From Diphasiastrum complanatum (lineage: Eukaryota; Streptophyta; Lycopodiopsida; Lycopodiales; Lycopodiaceae): a DNA stretch of 64,000 bases. The notes under the pieces are model-generated. The model was not told the origin of the DNA and ran no database searches. It saw only the letters and a program-made list of their open reading frames with translations. Position numbers and translations under genes: made by a program. Location: assembly GCA_029204225.1 (NCBI GenBank), contig CM055097.1, positions 13,130,721 through 13,194,720 on the forward strand, read 5' to 3'. Positions 1 through 13,779 of this stretch are shown piece by piece (position 1 is the first letter of the stretch; each line of letters opens with the position of its first letter).

Positions 1-512
1 CTATACACAAGTAGTAATTCATATGATATAACAGTCTTTCAGAAGAATAACTTCATGTTGGAAAGAATTATATAAACCAATCGGATTTCTGATGTTAAGC
101 AAATTATTAAAACGTAAAGGTTTAATGAAGAAAGTGAGAAATAGGTTTAAGGGTTTCCGATTTTGTAATGGGGAGATACCCACTTGGGATCTGGAGTAAA
201 TCTCAAAATTTCACAAAATACTTCATGAATTTTGATCAATGGTTTTAGATTGACATCCAATAATTACCAAAATCTACTATTGTCAATTAGATTCTTATGG
301 CCCTAGAACCTCCCTTTTGGAATTAATGATGTCCCATACCACCAACTTTCCTTCCAAAAAGATCCTTAACCCCTTAATCTAACTTTTTAGAGATCCATTG
401 ATCGATCTAGCAGTCCTATAGTCCATATAGGATATTTTCCTTTGCTCTCAAAACCTTAAAAATCCATTAATTTGGATGACTGGCATGCCTTTCAGATTGA
501 TATACCCAATCA
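1..512. other. No gene seen
   Basis: AT-rich sequence without a coding frame, repeat or RNA that I can recognise. Confidence 0.5.
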
Positions 513-795
513 GTTAGCAATTAGAGTTAATTTGATATACATTCTATGTAAGCTCTAAATGTGATATTGTAATTAGTGTACAGTTAATTAGATTTGTTGT
601 ATTCAGTCAGTGTTCGGGACGTGACCTGCTAAGATATATTGATCGATCACTGATCCCGTAGATGGCTACTTGGGTTAGCTGGGTAGCCACTCATAGGAAG
701 AAATTAGTCTGTACAGTGATTTTGGTTTCGTTATGCTATACTCGAGGGCATGTCTCGGGTTTGTCAATTATTTAGGCCATATTGGGCCTTGTTCC
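513..795 (+). repeat. LTR-like direct repeat, copy 1
   Basis: This stretch recurs at 1996-2279 in the same orientation. Both copies start with GTTAG.AAT, share the run GGGACGTGACCTGCTA and end near AGGCCATATTGGGCCTTGTT. Divergence is modest and mostly single-base. The spacing and polarity suit a pair of LTRs. No TG..CA ends and no target-site duplication are clear, so the exact limits are approximate. Confidence 0.6.
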
Positions 796-1995
796 AGTTG
801 GAGTCTAGTTGCACTACAGGTGGACAGATTCTTGAGGAGCTATCAGCGGGTAATGGATACTTGGTTATCAGAGGGAACAAGGTACAGGGTTCTGGAGCTA
901 TCCTACCTGATATGCTATGGATCATGGGTGAGTTGTTCATCACGATAGTGGATCTAGTTTGCATTTGTTTTGGTTTGGATTGACATGATGGATGTGTTGA
1001 TGGATGTGTTGGTGAGATAGGCTCCTTGGTGGGAGGCCTTATACTGGTCAAATCAGAGTTGGCAACATCAAGCAAGGGAAGTTGAGCCTACATGGGATGT
1101 AGGAGAGGCAGACTATCATCAGTATCTCTGGGAGATAGGCGAGCTACTCAGGTATAGACTATAGTGAGGTTTGTGTACATTCATTCAGTGAGTCCTTGGT
1201 AGACTCTTGTGCTTGGAGCATTGGGAATGAATGGGGATCAGCTTTCAAGAGATATTGGATAGTTGGATATGCTTGGACGTGAGAGCATCTTGTGACAGGT
1301 GCAGGCCAGACCTGATTTGGAGACCAGTGGTGTAGCAGCGGATCTACAGGTGACAGGTGCTGGTATGAAAGGATACCACAGTTTGCACAAGCCTGGTCAT
1401 GTATTTGACATATTCGTGTTGGTTTGCATGAATGTGTGCTTGCATGTTACCTTGTCACGAGGGAGTTTAGATCTGAGTCAGAGTTGTATGTAGTTGTGGA
1501 TTTGCTATGTGTGAAACAAAGTAATCATTTTATGCTCATTGACTTGTCATTATGTCTAGTAGCTATCTATCTAGTGAGGGTACAATCTTATGGTGGCAGT
1601 AAGATTTCCTCAGGTTGAGCCTCAGTCGCTCATTTATGTCAGCCTTACAGGTTTGTGCTTGTAAGTGCCTAATAGGATGTCAGCCTAGCTAGATGGATGA
1701 TGTAAGTCTCATGGTGGCAGTGGGATTTTCTCAGTTTGAGCCATGTCTCTCATGTGGTCCTCTTGTGTTCAAGTCGGATTGGGAACAAGTCAGTTGGTCG
1801 AGAGTATGGTAGACTCTCTATATGAGCATTGTGTTTACATAATGCTTTGTGAGGCAAACTTGGTGGTTTGTTGGTGTGCTTGAGTGTGAGTCAAGTACAG
1901 GGTAGCATGGACATGCATAACATCTCTTGGACACTCCAGACGTTGTTACAAATTATTGTTTTTCACTCTTATCACATTTGAGCTTAAAGGAGAGA

Positions 1996-2279
1996 GTTAG
2001 AAATCAGAGTTAATCTGATATACATTTTATGTAAGCTCTAAATGTAATATTGTAATTAGTGTACAATTAATTAGATTTGTTGTATTTAGTTGTGTTTGGG
2101 ACGTGACCTGCTAGGATATATTGATCAAGCACTGATCTTGTAGATGGCTACTTGGTTTAGCTGGGTAGCCACACGTAGGAAGAAATTAGCCTGTACAGTG
2201 ATTTTGGTTTTGTTATGCTATACTCGAGGGCATGTCTCAGGTTTGTCAGTTATTTAGGCCATATTGGGCCTTGTTCTAG
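1996..2279 (+). repeat. LTR-like direct repeat, copy 2
   Basis: Partner of the repeat at 513-795, with a 3-base gap and scattered substitutions. It follows a purine-rich tract at about 1985-1995, which supports reading it as the 3' copy on the plus strand. Confidence 0.6.
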
Positions 2280-5200
2280 TTTGGCAGGTGGTAGGCCAAT
2301 TTTAGGACACCTGTCCTTTCATGCAGTTATTGGCTTTGCTATATGTACAGTGTTTCCTCATAATAGACTAAACTTTTGTTGTGCCATCTATGAGAGCTTG
2401 TGAGGAGTGGCTATGGTGATTATGTGATGTGATCTGCATACTACACTAGATTCTATCGAAATTTCAACTCAATCCTCACATGACTATGTGATTTAAGCAA
2501 AATAATTAACCTGGTTCATTATCACATTACCAACCCTTCCAGGTTAGAGATAAGCTTCAAATCCCTCCAAGATCATTAACTCTAGGAATAAGCTTATGTC
2601 AACTAATAGGTCCAATGTAATCCATGTATAAAAAGGCTGCTTTTATCATCACAAATTACGTCCAAATTGTGGATAAACTCCATGGTTACAAAGTTATCAG
2701 TTATGATTTCAACTAAATGAATTATATCCAAGAAATTAATATCCAGCATTAAGCAATTATTCCAAAGGATTGCCAAAATCATATCTGGAACACTTATTCC
2801 CTCTGATGTCCACTCTTTTCCCCCCCTTAGGATTTTCAGTCCTCTTAAATTCTACTTCAGCTAAGGTCCAAAGATGTAAAGACATTAGTAAATGTAAAAG
2901 TGAGTTACCGTAGGAAAAAGTCTAAAAAAATTTCATTTCTATTCTATATAAGGGTTGAATCACATATACACAAAAATCATCCACTAGTATAGTACTAGTG
3001 TATGTTTGATCAAGATCTATTAGAGTTTTCATCTCATTCATAGTGTAGATGTTGGTTTTTCTACATTGGCAAGATTTGTGATTTGCTTGTTCATCTAACC
3101 AAAGATCAAAGAGACATTTTGGATCTTAATGATTTGTAATTATTCACATTTGCTACTTTCTCATCCTTTTGAAGGTGGTTGGTAGGTTGGTTCCATCCAA
3201 AGGGAGGCCCTTGGAGGTGTTGGCATTATCAACATGCCATTTTGAATACCTCTGCCTGAGACATTTAAGGATAACTAGATTTTTTGCCATTACAATGACC
3301 CTCTTTCCATGCACAACTAGAAGGAAAGAATATTAAAAAAATTGTGAGAGATAATCTTTGGCAGTGCCTTGAAGGGCTTGCATGGGAGTAGTTACAAATT
3401 TGATGGATTGATTGAATCTAACAATCACATTCCGAATAGATAAGCTAAAGAGAGATCTAGGAATACATAATTTAGTAAACATCAAAAATTTCTTGATCTC
3501 ATTGAGCCAGACCTTCATATGGCCATGTCTATGGCCAGTACTAAAAAGAACCGAGCTATGGAGAAATGGACACTGACATCCCTCCGAGCAATAGACTATA
3601 CACAAGCCATATTGAAAAAGAAACATAATGATAGATATCGATTTCGAGCGTATGTCTAAAAGAGAAATTTGACTTCATAAGAAAGGAACGCTCATAAGTG
3701 AAATCACACTACTGATATCACTACTTAGTGCAAATGAAAAGAGGATTAGAAACAAAAAAGGTAACACACTCAAAAGCAACATCTAGTAGTATTGGTTTCA
3801 AGTGCACACAGTGTACTGAGTGACGTTGGTAGAGTAATTATGCTCTTGAAAATACTAGAATGGTATATCCTAAAATTTAGCAACAAATAATGAGTTTGAG
3901 GGTCTTTTTTTTTTTCCATTCTTGTGAAGAATTGAAAAAAGAACATGTGTCAAAAACTCCCATTCATTTGTATGTTTGATCATGATGATGCGCCAGTTCA
4001 CACATGTGAAATGACACATAACATCTCTAGATTAAGACACATAATTCAAACACCTACTGATCCTAAATTTGAATTTATTAAAATTGATGGTATCGATTTT
4101 GTAGGCAAACATAAAGTCTTGCGATTGATATTGTGGAAGTAAGACCGAAAATTAAGACAAAACAATAAGTAATCAGACAAAACACAAACAATAATCTGAA
4201 CACAATGAGATAATGATTCAATTCAAAAAGAGTACAAAAATATAAGTCAATAAATGCTAGAGCACAAAATAATTGTGAACAAAATCGCATCCCCCAGAAT
4301 TATCTTGGTTCTGTAATAGCCATGAGCTTATTCCGAATCTTAGTTTGAAAACAAGAATCGATTCATGAAACCATCTACAACAAATGTCTATAAATGAATA
4401 ATATAATTATTATTAAAAGCATCATCATCTTCTGTCATGTACAATTGTGTAGATATATATAGAATGACATAGAGACGTTGATCTGTAAGATGTAGATCTT
4501 GGCTAAAGTGGTGGATGTCACCATCCAAGTGGTTAGCAGGCATGGATGTCACTGTCCTAATAGGCGGCAGCCATGGCTATCGTTATTTGGACAAATGGTG
4601 ACGTAGCTGTAGTCATTTTCAAGGCAGGTGCACAGTGGCAGGAGTGGCTAATATATGTGACTAAATTCATTTTGAGTGGTGCCATGCCAACTGTTACGTC
4701 CATGTCCAATATGTGGATTCAGAGTAATTCTTGACATGGATAGCTGGTACTCTAGTGTATAATATGGTTAGTTACGCTAGTCATTCTGGACTTGGCCAGT
4801 CATGTAATTAATAATCTTATGAGGACCCAGGTACTCCAATTGGACCTATGGAACTTTTGCATGGTGTTTGACTGCTTTATGCAAGAATATGAGGTCAATT
4901 GCTTTTGATAGGAATGGAGAGATCCTAGAAGAAATATTCTCTAGTACTTGGAGAGTATATATCCTAGTGGAACTCACCCATCTCCTCATTGTCTTTTCTA
5001 ATTTCAAAAGCCAGGATTTCCTCCTCTCTTATATTCATTCACCTTGGCTTGGGGGTGAAGTGGTTAGGGTATTAACTAGCCATTTCTTGTTGGTTGGGTG
5101 GTTTTTCTCCACATGTGTCCTTTTGGTTGCATGTAACAAGATTTGAGAACATCTTCACTTGGCAATCCTTATATCAACAATTGAACTCGACAATTTACTC

Positions 5201-5347
5201 GAGTTGTGTCGATTTGAGTCAAGGTCAAATATGTTGAGGAGTTCAACTCTTTCACGCTCCCTTTTGACTCTCAACAGTTTGACTTGACACCCTCGATAGT
5301 TTGACATTCACATAGACACCTGTCTTTGAATCTCATGTATTTCTTTA
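2280..5347. other. No gene recognised
   Basis: No open frame here resembles a protein family I know. A near-palindrome of the TTCACACATGTGAA type lies at 3997-4010, similar to one in copia LTRs elsewhere in this window. The interval is probably decayed repeat sequence. Confidence 0.4.
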
Positions 5348-5434
5348 GACTGTGTGACAATGAAAGTAAAATGAAACAACATGAATGAATCAAGATTAAC
5401 ATGGAATTTAGGAGAGTAGAGGAGTAAATCCAAT
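5348..5434 (-). repeat. Degenerate end of a B/C-family copia LTR
   Basis: On the plus strand this reads GACTGTGTGACAA...GGAATTTAGGAGAGTAG.GGAGTAAATCCAA. It matches the terminal ~95 bases of the minus-oriented LTRs ending at 25476 and 51409. It is therefore the 5' tip of an old LTR of that family in minus orientation. The rest of the LTR is not recognisable to the left. Confidence 0.5.
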
Positions 5435-6320
5435 AATATTGGCCTATATCACATTCATGTGCACCCTTTTGCCTCTTCAGGCTCCAGAGTCCCTTGTCGC
5501 ACTATTCAAGTGTAGGATTTCATTTGATTTTCTTTTGTCTTTGTATACATGCTTCAATCATATATTGTCTTGTATGGCTGATTTTGAGTCCAACTTTTTT
5601 TTTTTAATCGGCCTTATTGAAATTTTGAATATTTTGAATTTGTCTTTAATCCTCTTTTGTTTATTTTATCTACTTTTACTAAGGACCTTGAATCTCTTTT
5701 TCCTTCACCATTATTAAGTTCTCAAAATAAATATATGGTTGATTATCAAAACTTAGTGAATATTTACAAGAAAAATTTAAACAACTTAATAGGATGTTCA
5801 CTAAGATGCATGATTTTTTTGAGTTTGTAGATTCTTGCCAACTTCCTAGTAAAAATTGTCAGTTTTTGGAGGTTCAGTCAGCTTTTGTTTTCTTTATCTC
5901 TTATTAAATATTCATGATGATTCCCAAAAGACTTCTACTTTTGCTTCCACTTCTGAAACTAGTACTTCTACTAATAAGTTTGAAAGGTCTAGGCTAGTAG
6001 ATTTGTATTCATATCTTGTTCATATAAATGTATTATATGATAATTGCACAAATTTTGATCCTACATGAAATAGGAGTTTATTTTGAGTTTTTGATCTACT
6101 ATTTTCGTTGATTTAGATTCTAAGTCTTTGATTACTCTTCATTCTTATAACATAAATGGTGTATCTTTTCTCACCTTATCTGATATAACATATCTTTTTG
6201 AGTTAATAGAGACCAAGGCTCTATGCTGGTTGTTTAGGGACCTTCATGAATTATCTGATATGATTGACTTTGAAGTTGATGATCTATAGTCTGGTGTCAA
6301 TGATTTCAAAGATGGTGAAC
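5435..6320. other. AT-rich interval, probably decayed element
   Basis: Short frames with serine/threonine-rich stretches but no family motif. The interval lies directly upstream of the copia remnant at 6.33 kb and may be its eroded leader and gag region, but nothing proves it. Confidence 0.3.
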
Positions 6321-6326
6321 TTGTAA

Positions 6327-7620
6327 GTGGAGATATATATAAGAAATGTGCTTTGTGTTCCATCAATCACTAGGAAACTACTAAGTGTTGGACAATTAGT
6401 GGATAATGGACAGGATGTTTACTTCAAACATGGAGTTTGTTCCATTTTGAAGAATGATGTATGCATAGCAAGAGGATTTAAGCAAGGAAGGTTGTTTAAA
6501 TTAGATGCTAATGTTGCCATTAAGAAGGAGATTATGGCAAAGGAGGAAATCATTCATTCAAATGTACATCTCTTTTCTCTTGTACCATATGGTGATGCTA
6601 GGATGTATCTCTTTGCAAAAGTTGATTGTGGGATCTTGAGATCCATTTGCTTTGTTTACATTCCTTAGCAAATAAGGAATGAGGAGAATCTAATCTCAAT
6701 CAAGAGGATGATGGTAGGATCCCCATATCTACCAACAATCCAAGGTTATGATAAAGATTGGCTAAAGCCTGAGGATGAGTCTTCTCGACTAATACTTCCA
6801 TGGAGATTCTCAAAAGACAAGGCCGAGTCAATGAGGCTCACATCTTCTGAGGAAGAGAAGCAAATTTCAGGTGGTACACACTTCTACACATCCATGCTTG
6901 CTTCTCATATGATCTTTGATAAGACATTTTGCTTTGATGAGATCTTTGCATCTCAAGGTTTTAATGAGGTCATATAGATGAGCCTGAAGCTTTTTTTGAT
7001 GACATATATAGTATTCTCAATAGTTTGAAATTGATTTTGAATAAATTAGAGAGCAATTTGTTATCTTATCAAATGTATGCTCTTGAATCTAATAAGAGCA
7101 AGAATTATTTGTTCATTCACATTGTCAATAGTTGTGTTTTCTCATTTGTTGAGGAAATGTGCAAACTTCTTATGAGATCAAGTGAATCATCCTCAAAGGA
7201 CACTTGTATCCATAAGAAAGTAAGTAGCCTCAATGAATTCAAGATTGCTTTTGATTACAAGATTCAAGCAATCATGCAAAAAGTTTTTGCCTTGTGGACT
7301 AGTCAAACTAGTATGCAAAATCTTGGTAATCAACACAAAGTCTTGTTTTTCATAGCCATTATGAGGCATGGAGTCCTTGGATTTCCTTCATGAAAAATCA
7401 GTTATATCTTAGGAGGAGAAGCTTGCAAGTCAAATATCTTCTTCAAGCTTGGAAGGAATCAAAGGCAAGAAAGCTAGGATGGTGGAATGTGCTTCAAGGA
7501 GATTGGAAATGGATTTCCATCAAAGAAGTCCTATCATGGTTGTGGTAATGAGGCTACAACACAAAGCATTGGATGGTTTTTCCATGCCAAAGGATCCACT
7601 TGAGAAGCTAACATTAGCCT
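6327..7620 (+). pseudogene. Copia element I: decayed PR/INT region
   Basis: The frame at 6327-6668 carries the linker between protease and integrase typical of copia Pol (NVLCVPSITRKLLSVGQLVD, then the SILKNDVCIA segment). It closely resembles the G element at 28.64-28.87 kb. It then runs into a very degraded integrase start (HSNVHLFSLVPYGDARMYL) in which the HSD and FVDDFSR residues are lost. From 6.7 to 7.6 kb only loose frames remain, with no recognisable RT or RNase H. The copy cannot encode a working polyprotein. The 3' LTR follows at 7675. Identification rests on the 6.3-6.6 kb segment; assignment of the rest is by position. Confidence 0.65.
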
Positions 7621-7674
7621 CTTAAGTTTTTTATAGATGTACATTGGAGTTACCAAGTTAGAATTGAGGAGGAG

Positions 7675-8520
7675 TGTTGAAATTGTCACTTCTAAGTTGG
7701 TTGATATAATATGTTAATCTTGAGATCTAGGCTCATATTGAGATCTCACATGTGTGGAGCCTATTCACATGTGTGAAAGGATGCACAAAATGTACTTGTA
7801 AATAGTTAGATTCATTTTGGTCCATCTACACAAGTGTGAACTTGATTTGTGGCAAGAATCTAAGAAAAAGTCACTTTGACCAATTTTCATGTAATTAGCT
7901 TGCACTTCCATGTGAATGAGTAATTCTCCCACATGTCAAATTGCTATCTACATGTGTGGAGTAGGTTGTAGAGGATAAGATGTAGATATTCCACTAGATT
8001 CTATTTTGTAGGGAATATCCCTATTTTTGTAGAGACTAGCTTTTGGTTTCTAGCTAGTGTGATAATTCAACTTTGGATAGTGGGCATATTTGGCTCCTAT
8101 TGGTGGATCTAGATGATAAGACACTCTTCACACATGTGAAGGCCTGTTGGACAGTACACAGCTTGTGGATGTACTTGATCTATAAAGAGATCAACCAAAT
8201 CAATAGAAAGTTGATGAGACATTGGCATTCTAGCAATTTGCTTGTAATTCACTCATTAGAATTGTGTTTTGATGCTTGGAATGGTTTTGTATGCAAATGT
8301 ACTTTGCTCTCAAGTTGAGTCTGTATAATGACTGTCCTCCACACATGTGAGGGCGCCCTTGTTTGTTTTTTATCATTAGATCCATTTCTTTTGCTAAAAT
8401 CATAGTGAATTGTTTCTAGAACAAGATCTAGCCTATAGAGCTTGATAGATCTTTGGATTTAGCGATCAATAACTCTTGAAGATTGATTTGTACGATCAAC
8501 CATTGTCCTTTTTTTAGAAA
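7675..8520 (+). repeat. Putative 3' LTR of copia element I
   Basis: It starts TGTTGAAATTGTCAC after a purine tract (GAGGAGGAG), like the start of A's LTR (TGTGAAAATTGTCAAC). A TTCACATGTGTGAA motif lies at 7764-7777, about 90 bases in, where A's LTR has TTCACACGTGTGAA about 77 bases in. Several further CACATGTG words follow (near 7748, 7949, 8131 and 8343). The 3' limit is uncertain because no partner LTR is present. Confidence 0.5.
7764..7777. promoter_or_regulatory. Near-palindromic CACATGTG site in LTR
   Basis: TTCACATGTGTGAA is one base from a perfect palindrome. The same position in A's LTR holds the perfect version with a CACGTG core. E-box/G-box cores of this kind bind bHLH and bZIP factors in plants, so a promoter role is plausible but inferred. 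Confidence 0.4.
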
Positions 8521-8533
8521 ATCAACAAAAAGA

Positions 8534-10364
<1,831 letters not shown>

Positions 10365-10478
10365 TATTATTATTGATCATTTGGCATTCATCACCAAAAC
10401 ATTCATTACCATTCATCATTTGATAGTTGTAATCATCAAAACATTCATCATTTGGCAGTTATAATCATCAAAACATTT
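10365..10478 (+). repeat. Short tandem repeat, CATCATTTGG(C)AGTT type
   Basis: Imperfect copies of a ~32-base unit built on CATTCATCATTTGGCAGT and AATCATCAAAACATT occur in tandem. Confidence 0.55.
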
Positions 10479-10724
10479 TACCAAAGATATTATTTTATTT
10501 TAAAGAATAATATTAAAAAAAAATTCAAATTTTTTAAATAAATATTATTAAGACAAAAAGGTATGAGATTCAAATAAAATTCGTATAATAATAAGAGAGT
10601 CATGCACACTATTTTCAAAAATCATCAAGACCATTAATGTCTTTTGTCTTTTTTGGAACAGTCTCAATAGAGACAATGACAACGTCTTGCACAAGTTTTT
10701 CTTCAATTACATAATATTATAAAC

Positions 10725-11077
10725 CTAGACCAAGACATTTACAAACTCCTCTGTGTCACCACCTCTCTCACTAGTGGGAGGTTGTGGTTCTTTCGACAAA
10801 GAAATTATAGAGTCTGCATTGTTCGATGATTTTCTTACTTTTGATAATTCTTCTGGCAAAACAAAAAGAGATTTCATTTGTATTTTACAAATTTGACTAA
10901 ACTAGAATCTAACTCTACATCAACAACATATCGGTATTTTTGAATAACACACGCGTTGGTAGTGCCGTTACCGCTAAACAAATCCAACATCCAATCTGCA
11001 AGGTGCGAAAAAATTTTAATCAAATGATTAATTATTTGTTGTGGCTTTTGGTAGGGACAAGCCACGAAACCCATCAT
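10725..11077 (-). pseudogene. DNA methylase-like (N4/N6 MTase fold) remnant
   Basis: The frame ending at 10874 reads KPQQIINHLIKIFSHLADW, then DLFSGNGTT, then a basic stretch, then VVDVELD. This is the C-terminal layout of the amino-methyltransferase family (PF01555 type): a KP..L...I..FS helix, the AdoMet-binding motif I (D.FSG.GTT) and the acidic motif II (G.E.D; here VDVELD). After a frame change near 10874 another open stretch (PEELSKVRKSSNNADS...) runs to a stop at 10725. The catalytic (D/N/S)PP(Y/F/W) motif is not present, so only the tail of the enzyme survives. It stands alone beside AT-rich DNA and cannot be active as it is. Family assignment is from motifs by eye; host origin versus transfer or TE cargo is open. 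Confidence 0.6.
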
Positions 11078-11423
11078 AGGTTTTTTTAACTTCTTGGTTA
11101 ATGTTGAAAATTAGAACAAGCTGTCAAAGATGGTTAATTTGGTGGTGTTATAATGCAGCATGGAGCGCTGCATTTCAAGCACTTATTCAAAAAATCATAT
11201 CTCATTAAAACAGTTTCTACAATTTCATTTTTTATTTTTTCAAACCGAACATTTTTTTATCATTTCCTTTATGATGAATCACATCAAATCATTTCACATA
11301 TGTGTGTTCATGGGTGTTGCTGCATCCATCATCAAAGGACAATTTTCAACAAAAGAAAAGAGCAGAAATGACATACAAATCTGATTAGAAAGCAAAAATT
11401 CTAGAGCTGCAATTGTAATATCT

Positions 11424-11771
11424 ATTTTTATGAATCTTTATATACACCACAAATGGATGGAGGTTTTGGCAAGTTCAAAGCAATTCCATTGCCTATGAGT
11501 GGCCTACTCCTAACAATATTGTTTCTAAATCCTTGAGATGGAAGCTACTCATTGATATTAGAAATGCTATGAAGATAAGCACAGGTTCGAAAATTGTTCA
11601 GCTAAGTTGGTTTATCTCATTACATCTATTTGTTGATTTTTTCTTGAGTGTTAGTGTTCGTAGGACACCAACTTTATTTGTTTAAGGATTTATCAGATGA
11701 GACTTTGTCAGATCTCATGGATCAAGGCTGGGATAGTAAAACAAATAATGACATAGAATGTAGAATTATAG
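11424..11771 (+). pseudogene. Unknown conserved segment (paralogue at 52.5 kb)
   Basis: Two coding-like stretches match those at 52.49-52.84 kb in order and spacing. The first reads FYESLYTPQMDGGFGKFKAI followed by PLP; the second reads DLSDETLSDLMDQGWD, then NNDIECRI. The gap between them, ending in a pyrimidine-rich run, looks like a former intron. Stops and a frame change interrupt this copy. I do not recognise the family. It lies on the strand opposite the methylase and exon-like remnants around it, so it may be a separate insertion. Confidence 0.5.
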
Positions 11772-12010
11772 ATACGAAAAAATACAAGAGCTAATAACGT
11801 GCTGCAAAGATCTACCTACAACAATCACCATTGTAGAAGAACAGCTTCAAATAAACTTTAGTAAAAAATCTGTGTATAGACTTTTTCATTTAATAAATGA
11901 AAGCCCAAGTTGGGCATGAGTACATGTATTTTGTGTTCCCAAATTCATAAAATGGAGCAGCATATGATATACCAATGTATATTTCTCTATGAATTCTATA
12001 CATGTGCAAT

Positions 12011-13085
12011 CTATTTCTGTTCTATGCTATCTGTATTATTCTGATTTTTATTTAGTATATTTACATCATTCTTTGCACCATCATCAACAATGGGAGGCTG
12101 AAGCCTTGCCCTAGCCAGTATGCTTAGGATAATTTCTTGTCTAAATCTGTACACTGGCTTGATGTGTACTCCGAAAGTGTAAACTACAAGATAGAGCATT
12201 CATGTATAAGTAATGGTTAAAAACATCAACAAAATAGAAAACTAATCACGATTCCAAAAATTAGAATAAACAAAATTAATTACCTTAGAAATATCAACTT
12301 CTTCTTGAAGGTTGAACCACTCAAAAAATAACTGTGCATTATATAATGTGTAGCAGCACAGCTGAATGAATCATTTTTCTAGGGTGACTGGAAAAAAAAT
12401 TTAGCACACAAGAATTCAATTAAGAAACAGAATGAATTAACATGAAACAAATACATTAGAATACTGATTTCAAAATGCTGTTAAGAAAGACAGAATTTAC
12501 CTCCAAACAATGATCTGCCAGTCTATTGAATGAGAAACATCTGTTGAAATATATTTACTTAAATATGGCAAGTACATATCTACATCCTTATGCGTATTGC
12601 TAGCCAAGTTCATCTTGACACAAAATACTTTAACAATATTATCTACAAGTCTCTTAATAGAGATCAGGTTTAAACTCCAATGCTCACTGCAAATAGAATA
12701 GAGAGTCCATTAGCTGCAATTCTGAAAACTATTTCCATTGATAATGCCAATGATAAAGCTTTAAACAACAGAAAATATTTAATATATCTTACTTGGTATG
12801 ATAAGGCACGAGCAGGTATTTTGTTGCTGGTGTGAATCCACTAGTCAGCAGACACTGTGACAAAGTGTCGTTATTCTCTTTGAAGGCCTAAAGCAAAAAG
12901 TTACTGAGTACCAGCAATTCATTGGATGAATCTCTTGCAATGCCATATTGTAAGAGTGTAATCCCAGACTCTATCACAAGATCACTGATAGAAGCCCGTC
13001 TATTTTTTAGATCCAAACAATCAAAAACTCTATAATTTAAAGAAAAAGATTGAGAAGGCTTCAACTCACAAAGAGTGGCTCTCAA
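12011..13085 (-). pseudogene. Decayed multi-exon gene, downstream part
   Basis: Four minus-strand blocks look like exons. Block 1, 13085 to 12793, includes SGITLLQYGIARDSSNELLV, with one TAG where CAG is likely, and ends at a good donor (AA|GTAAGA). Block 2, 12686-12501, follows an ATTTGCAG acceptor, starts EHWSLNLISIKRLV and ends AG|GTAAAT. Block 3, 12387-12284, follows TTTTTTTTCCAG, contains YNAQLFFEWFNLQEEV and ends AAG|GTAATT. Block 4, 12183-12011, follows TCTTGTAG. An in-frame TGA lies in block 3, and the phases of blocks 2-3 and 3-4 do not join, so it is a pseudogene. The product is not recognised. It may belong with the blocks at 15.1-16.4 kb, separated by the copia fragment J. Confidence 0.5.
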
Positions 13086-13159
13086 AAAATTTTATCCTGC
13101 GATCCGATCATCCCATACTGTCTGCTGCAGCCGTGATAGAATTCTTATTTCCTTTCTGT

Positions 13160-13751
13160 GTTGCTGTTGGAGTTCATCCCAAAACCCTAAACCGATCTCA
13201 TCATATAAGACATAGTATTGTGTAGGTCTTGTGGTTCCTTGTGGTGAATGACATAATTTTGCTTATTAATATAATTAGTAACATTCATTTCTCCTACTGG
13301 CTCCTACTTGGAGATGGATCTGAACACAAGCAAATATCTGCCAAGGCTATGCGGTAGGGAAAATCTAAGGGCATTAGAACAAGCGTCGAGTCTTGTAGAT
13401 CAAAATCTAAGGCAAAGAGGAAAAGACAGATGCATAGATTGATAACCAAAGTGTTTTCACATGTAAGAGAAGTGCTTTATGAAAAAACTAAGTAAAATTA
13501 AGTTCCTCTCCTCAAGTAGAGAGAGAATAGAGCAATTTGTCCTTGAGTAGAGAGAGAAGGAAATACAAGCAAAACTTGATTGCATCATAAGATACTTTTG
13601 GCCAAATTGTGGCTTTACGTGTGGAAAAAAATCCACAGTTTTTGCCATCTTTGCCAATTTTGGCCCTATCAAACTCCTACACAAAGATGGTTGACATAAA
13701 AACTTAGCAAAGCCCTAAAGCTATGATGGATAGCTTTTTATAACTCTCACA
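13160..13751 (-). repeat. Putative 3' LTR of copia fragment J
   Basis: On the minus strand an LTR-like start TGTGAGAGTTATAAAAAGC follows a purine tract (AGGAGGAG) just past the RNase H end. The lower-coordinate limit is a guess because there is no partner LTR. Confidence 0.4.
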
Positions 13752-13779
13752 CTCCTCCTAAAAAGATATTTAATCTAAA

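Larger units (their letters stand above)
513..2279 (+). mobile_element. Candidate non-autonomous LTR element
   Basis: Two direct repeats of about 283 bases bracket about 1.2 kb with no Gag, Pol or other recognisable protein. A purine-rich AAAGGAGAGA lies directly before the right repeat, where a polypurine tract would be. The interior holds a short internal repeat: the word ATGGTGGCAGT occurs near 1590 and 1711, each followed by GATTT(C/T)CTCAG and TTGAGCC. The usual initiator-Met primer-binding site is not visible after the left repeat. It could be a TRIM/LARD-like element, a deleted gypsy element, or a plain segmental duplication. The direct repeat is seen; the element class is inference. 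Confidence 0.4.

Noticed and set aside
12501-12793. Possible Ulp1/C48 protease (VPYHTNEHWSL resembles a catalytic His block)
   Set aside because: Only the HW context fits. The expected downstream Asp and the DCG cysteine motif are not visible, so no protease is claimed.
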